This document shows, in pieces, positions 54,100 through 64,000 of a stretch of DNA of 64,000 bases (position 1 is its first letter; each line of letters opens with the position of its first letter). The stretch is from Patiria miniata. Taxonomy: Eukaryota; Echinodermata; Asteroidea; Valvatida; Asterinidae. The DNA lies in contig NW_024037050.1 in the NCBI RefSeq assembly GCF_015706575.1, forward strand, positions 6,510,001 to 6,574,000, read 5' to 3'. The notes beneath the pieces were generated by a model that ran no database searches, had not been told where the DNA came from, and saw only the letters and a list, made by a program, of their open reading frames with translations. The position numbers were made by a program, and so were the translations under genes.

Positions 54100-57000
54100 A
54101 CGTTGCAACATCAACTTTCCGTAAATCTAACACTCACTTTTCAAAGTAAACTGTCTTGGGGAACAATTCAAATTCCAGCTTGGCCACCAAACCGAAACCG
54201 GCTATTTGTCCCCCCCCCCTCTACTACACATCAACACCAGTCAATCCAAATGCGGTGGTTCAAAAGTCAAAGTGCCTTAAGCGTATCTTCAATTATATGC
54301 CTCTATCATATAGTTAAGGAGGCCTTTTTTTAATAGACCAATTGTTGAACGTCGCTCACAATATTGGAATAGAACGTGATTTATTAGCGCGCAAGTTTGA
54401 CGCTTTAAACCCCGCTGATTACAAACTTGCAGGTGGATCGACCGCATGAGTGCTTCATCACAGCACTCACTTTTAATCTATTCAAAAGCTTGAAAACATC
54501 CCTTTATACCCGCTCCGTCAAAAGCCCAGAACAAACTGCCCAACGAAGTTAAATCGTTGACGGAAAAAAAAGCCGCGGACCCATTTATCATATCTGTTGC
54601 GTACCCCCACAAATAGCGAGAGGCCCCTGTTTAAGTTCAAAGCCGCCGATTTGTGTGGGTAGTTAACGCATGGCGGCTTTGGCATATATACATGAAAAGC
54701 CCAGCCCCCAATATTTCCGTCCATTATTTCACTAACACAACTGCGTCCGTCCGTCCCGTAGCAAAAAGATGCGAGAGATAATTTACCAGCTCAATCAACT
54801 AGTCTTGTAGTACCAGTTGCGTCATGAATACTGAACATGGCTTTACTTTTGTGTGTGTGTGGGGGGGGGGGGGGGGGGGTAAAAAAGGCGGGGAGGAAAA
54901 GATTTTAGAGATAAAATGACAATGTGCGCCTACCGCCGCCCCTGTTCGAACCACGCGTGCATGGTTCAAGTAATAACATGGTCCATTGTCGATCTCGTCA
55001 TCACATTTCACATTATTATTCAAGTTTTGAGTGGCCCCTTTCAAGATTTATTTTTGTGTGAGGTTAACAAATGGCGATTAGTCTTCTGAAAGCTCTGTCA
55101 ATTTAGACAAATTGCTGGTTTTTTTTTTATTCGGCTGGGGTCGTTGGTTGGCTATTTTTCACTCTCCTAGAAAAGTGGAATTTATAGCCTTTGATGATGT
55201 TCTTTTACTCAAGTTCACTGTTCGGTTAATGAAAATGTTTCCCAAGTTTTCAATTCTCTCGAACAAACAAGTGTTTTCATCAGGCTAATTAAATATTGCT
55301 ATAAATGCTTCGATTACCAACAGAAGTTTGTCAGTGATGTGTTAAACAGAGCAACCGTCGTACAGACTCGCCTGATCAGAAACATTCCACAATATTTTGC
55401 GTGGTTATCCTCCTTGATATATTTATTAAAGGATACATCCATCCATCACCCACAGGCCACCTGATAACTGTCCCGATCATAATTCTTGTCAGCATCAAAC
55501 CTCCAAATTACACTCGTCTGTTAAAAAAGGGGGAATCCATTCTTCGCCCCGATAAGAGTTTACACGCTGACCCCTTGAGCTACCGGGTGTCTCTACCGGG
55601 GAGGCACGCGGCCCCGACTGGACAAGCATACCGCCCAGGGCGGCGAGTAGTCGGCCTGGTTTTTCATCATCGCTCGCTGCCCCCATCGCTTCTGCTTATA
55701 TACAGAGTACCCCCGACGATCTTATCATCCGAAAGATTGATGATAATTTCTCCGGTTTAGGGTAAAATCAGCCCTATTTGCCGAAGTTATGAATATGATT
55801 GAGTCAGTGATTGGAACTGCAAACCGTTCTTTATTGTGTTGTAAAATCGCTCGGTTTTCTCTTTGTGTTAGGAGTATAGGACCTCATTTGACTAATGTCG
55901 CCTCTATTTTTTTTTTCTGGTTGTCTTACTTGATAAGATCCGTTTTTCTTAAAAAACAAAAAGTGTTTCCTTACTAGATTTTCAAACTCGCATATCAATT
56001 TACTCCATAGTACAGTATAGTCCATAGTATAGCCCCCCCCCTTTTTTTTTAACCATACAGACTTTTCTTTCGGTTTGTGAACATTGAGCCTTGTTTTATG
56101 GGCTGCCACAAGGGTATACCTTTAAGCCGTGGTTGGCAGTAGATTTTACCAAAAACTACATATTTAACACCTTCATTTTGCAGGAAAGGGGCCTTTCCGT
56201 TAAGTCTTTGGTAGGCGGTTGTTGTTATTTTGTATTTTCAACAATCCAATGATATGTTTGGAAACATTAATGACTAATTCTTTATTTTTGCAATGTTGAC
56301 CTTCCATAGTTTGCGCCAACCCGCGGTTGGCAAAGATATTTCTCTATATCTACGGTCGAATACTTGATCTCAAATTTGTTTCAGACATTTTGCGCTCTAG
56401 CAGAGACCTTTTATACCTCGTCAGTGACTTGGTTCGTCTCTGACGCACATGGGCTGAAGTGGTCGGCGGACCCCCTGTAGGCCCAGACACTCCAGAGTGT
56501 CTACGCCGAACACTCGTAATTACAAACCCTCGTTGAGTTTACAGACAATGACTTCACGTATCATGCCTATTGGTCGATTGTCAAAAGGGGCAACAAGATC
56601 GACCGCACAATCAATGTCATTTTTAATGCGCACATTTATTCATCAAAATTCAGACTCTCTCTCGTTTTTTTTTGTATCCCTCTCCGTGTTCTTGGGCAAA
56701 TTGGGGCTATTTCTGCAACATAGCAACAAGAACAATAGCAAGTTGTAAGTATACAGGGTTGCTAGGCTTTCACGCTGACAAAGGGCCCCGGCATAGCCCC
56801 TGAGAATATCAAGAGATTTGCTGTATCCGAGATGACAGGTGAATTGGGGACCCACAAGTGCTTCGGTTTATACATATAGGGCCGGCCACGAGCGTCAAGT
56901 GGGGATAGTAAATGAGGCTCCAGCATTTACCACCTAGGGTTGAGTCCGTCGGGAGCTCTGTGATAAACGCATCAGTTATCACAAGTCATAATAGTCGGCA

Positions 57001-57340
57001 ATATCTGTTGTTTTTGCAATATTTCGTCTGTTGGCTCATGACAAAAAGTTGAATGCTGCATCTGTGGTGTAAACTTTTTATTCTACAGTTGTGTTTTTCT
57101 TGGGTGATCCATTTTGAACGCCAGTTCATGATGTGATTGATAAACCATAGACACCTATGTAGGCCTATACGTGTATTTGTAAATTATACGAAACGAAATA
57201 ATATTCTATAAGATGAATTAAACCCTTTGCTTAAAAACGACATGAAATAAATATATGGATGAAAATATCTGTATGGTTTACAGTAATCGCCTTGTAACAG
57301 TGTGTTTTTAAACCTATATGTTTGGTAATTAATGGCGAGT
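54100..57340. other. Non-coding region
   Basis: No gene recognised. A G run of about 19 lies at 54862-54880 after (GT)n; otherwise single-copy-looking sequence with small CpG patches (55,540-55,740). Confidence 0.45.
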
Positions 57341-57349
57341 TTTTTTCAT

Positions 57350-57450
57350 TTATTCATTGATTGATTGATTGATTGATTTCTTTTTATTTGTCGGGCCCGA
57401 GGGCCAAATTCCAAAAGACTTTATGTAATGTAACGTTTTCACTTCTTTGA
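57350..57450 (-). repeat. Possible retroposon tail with (ATCA)n
   Basis: On the minus strand 'gaatttggccctcgggcccg' then 'acaaataaaaag' and an (ATCA)n repeat at 57355-57378. Shape is that of a retroposon 3' end; origin not identified. Confidence 0.35.
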
Positions 57451-57839
57451 GCAAACTTCTTATTCCTCGATCCAAACATACGAGAACCAACTTATTCATT
57501 ATTTCCTTTGTCAAAATCGCGACAAAATCCATACACTATATGACTTAATTTCCAGACTTTTATGGTGTCGAACTTCTGCAGATGAAACTGGCACAAGTCC
57601 CGTTCGCTGCGCACGGCCTATTTCAAACACCGTGATTGAGTTTCGTCATGTGGCATACCATTCGGGAAGAACCAAAAAAATCAATAAAATTTAATAGAAT
57701 AATTCCACGTCCGGCCGATCCTTTGTAAACTCCCAAAACAAACCCTGGCGATTCACAACTTGAAATAAGAACGCAAATGTTATTGTTAATCGGGGGACTT
57801 ACGCCAGAAAGTGACAAAACGACTCCCATTGTCCGATTT

Positions 57840-58330
57840 TTACCAGGTTCCTGTTAAACGGCCCGGGCCGGCCACCCGTGGCCCTGCTCCCTCAAACAGT
57901 GGCCGTCGCGGCGTGTATAAACAACCACCTTCCACCACATTACACCCCGATATTAATCAAAAAGAATCACAGGACCTAGATATATCAAGAAAGCACAAAA
58001 CACACACACACCTCCGAAAAACCAATATGAATATTAATTTTCCGACGGATCCGATTAACTGCTGCGGTTTCCCGACTCTGAGCTCCCGGTGGAGAAGGGA
58101 AGTTTTTCCCCCGTTCTCCCCCCGGACTGCCTTTGACTTGTGACTCGAGCATCGATCGGGCCTGGTGGTCCCTCTGTCCCGGCCCGTTGGTGCACCTGTA
58201 TCGGTCAATGGCGGAGCCCGACCGGCGTATTGTCGCCAATATTGGTATAGGGGGGGATTGTTTAAACTGCAAAGTGCGCATATAGGCTGCATTTTGGGGA
58301 AGCAAGGGAGCGCTTGGCTAGCCCCGCCAC
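57840..58330. promoter_or_regulatory. CpG-rich patch, possible promoter or enhancer
   Basis: GC- and CpG-richer than its surroundings, with single-copy appearance ('cggcccgggccggccacccg', 'gtggccgtcgcggcgtgtat'). No open frame of recognisable type. Similar patches lie at about 59,480-59,720, 61,260-61,460 and 62,100-62,420. Confidence 0.25.
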
Positions 58331-58933
58331 GTCGTTTGTTTGTGTTACAATATCATAATTACACGTCTACCGTTCAATCATACACCAACCATGCGCAAGA
58401 GTTGGTCCTGCAAACTTATGGGCGATCTGTTTTGTTATACATGACCAAAGTTTTAATTGAAGCCAACAAAAATTATGATAAATCAAAGCGGAAATTTTAA
58501 GCTTGATGTGCTCTCTGTTTTTGTACTGTTTTTGCAATAAAATAGCAAATACGCGCACATGTTTTCATTCCCATTTTGTTTCACAGCCTATTGCTCCGTA
58601 CCGACCATTGACCGACTAAATAAATTATTTTCTTCCATCTATCGTTGGTATTGCGACCCTAAGTAAACACCGCACCAGTAAGTTTCTGTCACGTTGCGAA
58701 TTCCGTTCACGACATTGCAAAATTCATCTTTTTCGACATTGCGAATACCTTTTGGTTTTTTCGAAACATATTTTTTACTCTTATTTTGTTTATGTACGCC
58801 TTTTTACTTATTTTTAAAGCTGCAAATACCCAGAATTTGTATGAATACACAAACACATGCGTGTTTATGTAACATACAGTTATTATCCACGATGAGAGCA
58901 TGGAATAAATCACTTTATTCCATCATGGATTTT

Positions 58934-59235
58934 AAAGGTTCTGGACACCATTTGCAAACAGAAAAAAAAATTAAACTGTAATAATATCATGAAAGAGCTC
59001 ACTTGATTGTAAAGTATCAATAATATGATCATGCATCATGTGAAATCATTGCGCCTGGTATGCTGTCATTTTCGAGAAAAGATGATTTACCATAATTTCC
59101 TTGTGTTGGTTAGGACCAAACCATCCCGTTTTCAACGAAAACCAATACTTTGCGTGGAGAAACGTGAAGCTGTAACTATTTTCGCAGTTTTCTTAAAAAG
59201 TATGACATCTACTGAGCTGAAAGTTTGACAGGTTA
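58934..59235. repeat. Foldback repeat copy, diverged
   Basis: Shares 'gcctggtatgctgtcatttt' with 3022-3240 and 'ctactgagctgaaa' with the family at 14950-15455 and 34860-35230, linking the two groups. Confidence 0.5.
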
Positions 59236-60812
59236 GCTTTTTTAATAACCTGCTCCATATTTATTGTGTTGTTGTTCCTCGAATCGGCAAAAATTCCTTC
59301 TTTGTCGCACATGGTGTCCATTACCCTCAACAAAAAAGGGGTAATTGAATTACCCGTAATTGTTCCATCAAATTCATGGCTTATAGGGTTGGTTATATGT
59401 AGGGCGAGGTTGTACCGACCGCGCTTGATCGACCAACCAACCAACCAACCAAGCAAACTACTCGACCAGTTCAAATGTAGACTCAAGACTCGCCGGGAAC
59501 GATGCACCGCGCGCTGCAGTCCGTGTGCTCACAGCGCGTGGCCGTCAACCCGTCTCCACCGTCCAGTTCTCATGGGTTCGGTCTCCCGGCTTTTAACCTA
59601 CTTAACCAAACAAGCTCCATTAAATTTCTTCGCACGGGCGCGGGTCGACTCGGACAAAAGTGTGCCGCTCAATATTGGTAGCATCCGCACAGGGGGTGTT
59701 TATAGGGAGAAAAGAAACAAAACAGAAAACCCCGTCTCCAGATTTTTTTTTAAATTCTATTCAGGAGACAAGTCTCCTGCATGGTCACTTGAGTGTAAGA
59801 TGATGCGTTAAGGTATAATGAGATAATTGGGATGTCTTGTGCCGAGCAAAAGAATCAATTTCAGCATGTCCAGCCAACCAATTACCATATTGTTTCCATC
59901 TCGGATGAAACAATAAAAAAAAACACGGAAATCAAATGAGAGAAATTTACCAGCGAATACTCTCGGGAATGAGATTTGCTGTTTATCAAAACGCGGCTGC
60001 AAGACATGCGCTGATGCCACGTTGTATATACATGTATCTCAATGAAGTGCATAAGCCGATACCCTTTCATTGGATTAGTCGCACGCAGTTCGGAAAGGAT
60101 ACAATTTGAAGTCATAAAACCATACCAAAGATGTATCTATGTTATCGGGAGTATAGCTATAGAAATAATTGCAGCGATACATGTCAGACGGCGAGGTTTT
60201 ATTGGCTATATATTCCACGCTCCGCTGGCTTAGCTGTAGTCATTTTGCCATTCGATGGATAGAAGAAAGTCGCCCTATCGTCAGACCACTGAACCGAACC
60301 CTGAGATCCCGGTGACATTTGGAAATTTCACCGGGGCGTCCACGGTGCTGACGCCGTGGGGTGATGGTGGAAATTGGGGTGACGGGGTCTACCGGAAAAG
60401 ACCCCAGGTTTTCATGTTGTCACCAAGTTAACGAACGTGGTGTGCATACATAAGCAAAAGACGAAATTATTACCAACGAAATTTCTCACAAACGAACAAA
60501 ATGTATACATTTGAGTCCGTTTCCTCGAGGAAAAATGTGGTTAGCTGTGTCGGGCCAGGAAACAAAATGATACTAGACAAGCCAGTTAGGTCTTTTGACT
60601 TTGAAGGGAACAAGAATTGATGGTTATCGAAATTATGTCATTGTGCCTGATGTGTCATGAGTTCATATTGGAAAGGTACAAAAGCGACTCAGATTAACAC
60701 AACGCACACCTTTATCATCGGGCTTTAAGGGTCCGCTATAACTCAATCACTTATAAGCAGTTTAATCATACAGCTCTTATTTCTTCGAAGAGTTCATTTC
60801 ACCTGACACATG

Positions 60813-61230
60813 TATCTATACTTTCTGATCATTTTCTTTTCATGCATTTTATTCGTTTCCAATAATAAAACCACTCAAAATCCAAAGAGGAATGTTCAAA
60901 ACTTAACCTGTTGTAGTTTCAGCTCAGTGGGTACTTCACTTTTACGAGAAAACAGTGAAAAAAACCGTCCACAGCCTTTCGATCACCAAACACGATTTCG
61001 TCAATAGCACTCTTTTACTAACAACGATCAGTCAATTGACTTGATCGTTGCAAACACATGCGTTTCTTGATATCTTCTAAATGACAGCAAGCCAGACGGA
61101 ATAATCTCACAGGGTGTTTAGAACCGGCACGATATTTAGTCCAAATAAGCTTTTTGGTAATTCGGCAGGGTTACTTTTGGTATCAATGCAAATAATCGAT
61201 TTACCTTTAATCACAGGCCGCCAAAATCAG
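60813..61230. repeat. Foldback repeat copy, uninterrupted
   Basis: Central near-palindrome 'caacgatcagtcaattgac' facing 'ttgatcgttg'. It carries the un-inserted site 'atgacagcaagccagacgg' (61081), the empty counterpart of 18192-18599. Confidence 0.7.
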
Positions 61231-61239
61231 TGAATACGA

Positions 61240-63428
61240 TGTGATTTTCTTTCAGAAAGAAATGACAAGGCTGCCGTTTCCACTCGTTTTCCGAGGGAAA
61301 CTTTCTGGCCCGACGACGTTGGCAGTTTGGGGGTTGATACCACTATATCAGACCAAACAGCAACCCCCATGGTGCTCGACTGAGGGTCTCGCGGTGTACG
61401 GTCCCCGTTCAATGACCGCGCCTGGCTCTCCTCGCATCGCTGGAGATATATAGGCGCGCTTTGCTGAGACCGAGACCGTTGGTTGAAAAGAGATTCGTTT
61501 AATTGATGTGCGGGCACAATAATGGGCTCAAGAGCAGCAAGAAAAAAAAAAACATTTGACAATACTTGACGATAGGGTGCTATTCACGATGACAATACGC
61601 TGTTCGAATGAATCGTCTAGACGCTCGATTGGAACAAAGAACTTTTTTTGCAATCCGAAATTCGGCACTTAATTCAAAATGTTGTACCTTATTCAGGGAT
61701 CGGTTAGTCTTCATCATACTGAAAGCAGAAATTGCACATACATATGTAACGATTTATCCTTAGTTGTAAGTATACGTGTATCTTAGAAAAGGCCTATACA
61801 TCACGGTTGTCCAAAGTGACTTTATCTATAATGCATATGTGATCTTTATTTTTTTGTTAAGAAGTTTCAGTAGCCAGAGTGTCTGTTACAAAGAGTGCAG
61901 AAGATTAACGCATAAAAAAGAACAAGTTACCTTTTCTTAATTTGAAATTACGGCTGCGTAGATTAATTATATTTCCGACCCATAGTATTTTGTGATTATG
62001 AACGATTATTACAGATTGGCAAGAGCGATAATGCCGTCAACTAAAACCTTCACCAGACCTTTGTTAATGAATTAGTCCGTCTCATTCGGACAAAAATCCT
62101 CTCTGGGCATTTCCGGTCGGAAAGGTGATCTTCGCTTTCAAACCTCGTCTTCGCCACACACCGCTTTGCCTGTCAATCACTGGATACCAATTCACCGGGA
62201 TTTGTCCTAGACCACTGACTCTTGTCTCCCCGGACAAAACCTCCAAGACTGCCTTGGATAAACGATGATGTCGCAGCACGCGGACCCTGATTTGTGTGGT
62301 TTCTCCGAGCAGGAAGCTCCCCGGCTTGCGCGACTTTCTTGCCCCCTCACGGTCACGCGACGGACGGACGGCTGGGAGCGGGCCACGGTAGCCGGCCACG
62401 CGCCGCGCGATAAAAAAAAAAACGGGAGCTGAAAACACCAATTGCTTGTGGCTCTGGTAAAAAGAAAAGCTTATCAGCTGTGTGGTAAACCAACAGTCGA
62501 AATTGATTCGCTTCAGTTTAGGAGGGCGGGTGGCGTTGCGACGATCTACGGCAAAGAGTTCTCCGAGGAGATATGTAATCAGTCTGTGAAACGGTCTGTC
62601 TGTTGGTTAGTCTTATAGCCTTGTGTGTTTACATAATTATAATGTTAGGATCAGTTAGTGTGTGTGTTTGCCAGTCAATCTTCATTCGTCATTGCTGAGT
62701 TTTGTAGCTAGAAATCTTGAAATCTCTGTTCAGTGCTCGCCTTATATGTCATTGTATACAGATCAGCGCCATGCAATTCCATGACGTAATTCTACAAGAA
62801 CCAATACTGCAATATATTCTCTTAAATTTTTGACTAAATATGTTTTTGTTTTGTAAATTGTGTGTGGTTTTGACTTTTGGGATCTGCCTTTTTCTTCAAA
62901 CAGTATTCGAAGTTTGAAGTGCTTTTATATAATTGGTGAATAATTGGTTAAGCCCACATCGCTTAAAATGTATCTTCAAGGCGCGACTTTTCTTCTCATG
63001 GCAGTTTGGAGGAATATTTTGGAATTTAAAGCGCTTTTAATGACAAATTAATATACACATATAGGCATTTTGGCTGCAATGAACAAAATGTGTTTATAGA
63101 TGTCTCTCGCGATAGAGAAATTGCTAAAATATATTTTAAAAATGCTGAAAAGGGCCATAAACAAGTCTTCATGGAAACTTCACCAAATGATCAAAACAAG
63201 TGAACAAAAGATGTTCACTAGTTTTTTTTTTTAAATGTTACTTAAATGTTGGGGATCTTTCTGCAACGAGGGATTATTGAGGGGTGATGTCAAGCGCCCT
63301 CTAGTGTCGAACGTCACGCGTAAGTAATGTTCTTTATGGCTAGTTTGTCATTCAGTGTAATTTTAGTAAAATACATGTACTTTTGAAATGACTAATATAT
63401 GCATTTGCTTTTGTCTTCTCTTTCACAG
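61240..63428. other. Non-coding region with CpG patches
   Basis: No gene recognised. GC-rich unique patches at 61,260-61,460 and 62,100-62,420, then AT-rich sequence. Confidence 0.4.
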
Positions 63429-63495
63429 CCCTAAAAAGAGAAACATAGTGACGTAAAATAAGGTACCTAATACTTCTGGCGCACTTTACAGATAG
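63429..63495 (+). other. Candidate non-coding internal exon
   Basis: 67 nt between a strong acceptor 'ttctctttcacag' and a strong donor 'atag|gtaagtaa'. It starts 'ccctaa' and has stops in frame, so it would be untranslated, for example a 5' UTR exon. Splice-site strength only. Confidence 0.22.
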
Positions 63496-63841
63496 GTAAG
63501 TAACTTTTCATTTAGCTTACGGGCGTACGTTGATTCGAATCGCTATAAAAATAATAAAACGAGTTTTATCTTGCACAAAATATTTACCCTTTCATTATAA
63601 TGAAGAACTTCTTCCTGCAAGTTGAAATTTTACTTGCTGAAATTTTAATTTAATGTGAACGCCTCAATCACATTGTTGCACCATTGCACAGCAAGGTGAA
63701 ACACCCGACAGGACCGGGGAGCGATAATTTGTGTGCGTGTGTGGTTTTGTTTTTTGAAAGAAAAAGTGTAAGTAGCCTAGATCTGCGGGTTCAAATTAAT
63801 GTAACATTGGAGTTGAAGCCGTCAGTAGTACGGGTATTAGT

Positions 63842-64000
63842 GGGTTGCTGTGGTCCAGTGGTTACGGTGTTCGACCCGTATGCCCTCGTACTTGGGTTCA
63901 AATCCTGGAGGGGGACGTGGTGCCTGTGCTCTTGGGCAAGGCACTTTACCATTATTGCTTCGTCCTTCGGATGGGACGTAAAGCCGTAGATCCCGTGTGT
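63842..64000 (+). mobile_element. tRNA-derived SINE, cut by window end
   Basis: Head 'gctgtggtccagtggttacg', B box 'ggttcaaatcc' (63895), body 'cttgggcaaggcactttacc' and 'cttcggatgggacgtaaagc', continuing past 64000. Confidence 0.85.

Noticed and set aside
59266-59811. 181-codon plus-strand open frame
   Set aside because: No motif or family recognised, crosses an (ACCA)n microsatellite, and the composition is not gene-like.
62082-62441. 119-codon minus-strand open frame in a GC-rich patch
   Set aside because: No recognisable protein features; CpG-rich DNA lacks stops by composition.
1-64000. CRISPR array, bacterial operon or prophage-like system
   Set aside because: Spliced exons, animal-specific domain order, SINEs and MITEs show this is animal nuclear DNA.

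Overview
This window is animal nuclear DNA: intron-rich, AT-rich, and full of short interspersed repeats. It carries the 3' part of one large gene on the + strand, the actin-oxidising flavoprotein monooxygenase MICAL. Twenty-two to twenty-four exons can be read from 1227 to the stop codon at 42448. Their splice phases agree throughout and give 2080 codons; the first roughly 80-90 residues lie upstream of the window. tRNA-derived SINEs, a Penelope-like retroelement with a GIY-YIG domain, many TIR MITEs and the common TACATGTA motif suggest a marine invertebrate, perhaps an echinoderm, hemichordate or cephalochordate. The species cannot be fixed from sequence alone.

Layout. 1-1226 is the end of an upstream intron. 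1227-9776 encodes the FAD monooxygenase domain in six exons. 10609-13661 encodes the CH domain in two exons, with a 2-kb Penelope-like element in the intron between them. 14087-16917 encodes a basic linker and the LIM domain. 17780-23668 encodes a very acidic central region, including one 2685-bp exon. 23669-34263 is a 10.6-kb repeat-filled stretch with two short, mutually similar candidate microexons. 34264-42448 encodes the C-terminal bMERB coiled coil and the stop. 42449 to about 45.65 kb is the probable 3' UTR.

From about 45.7 kb to 64 kb I find no convincing protein gene. This part holds a hAT-type MITE, SINEs, a decayed LINE tail, foldback repeats, several CpG-rich single-copy patches, clusters of bZIP-like and ETS-like sites, one possible first coding exon (47318-47359) and one possible non-coding exon (63429-63495). 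It may be intergenic DNA or the 5' end of a further gene.

The most notable features are: twin microexons; a partially duplicated exon whose decayed copy is separated from the real one by a pogo-like MITE; a GC-AG intron in the FAD domain; a 22-23-residue acidic repeat in the large exon; nested transposons with readable target duplications and a related empty site; and three unusual tandem arrays (98-bp, 17-bp C-rich, and a two-orientation 'cataagtccgacgcct' array). I see no previously undescribed multi-gene system.
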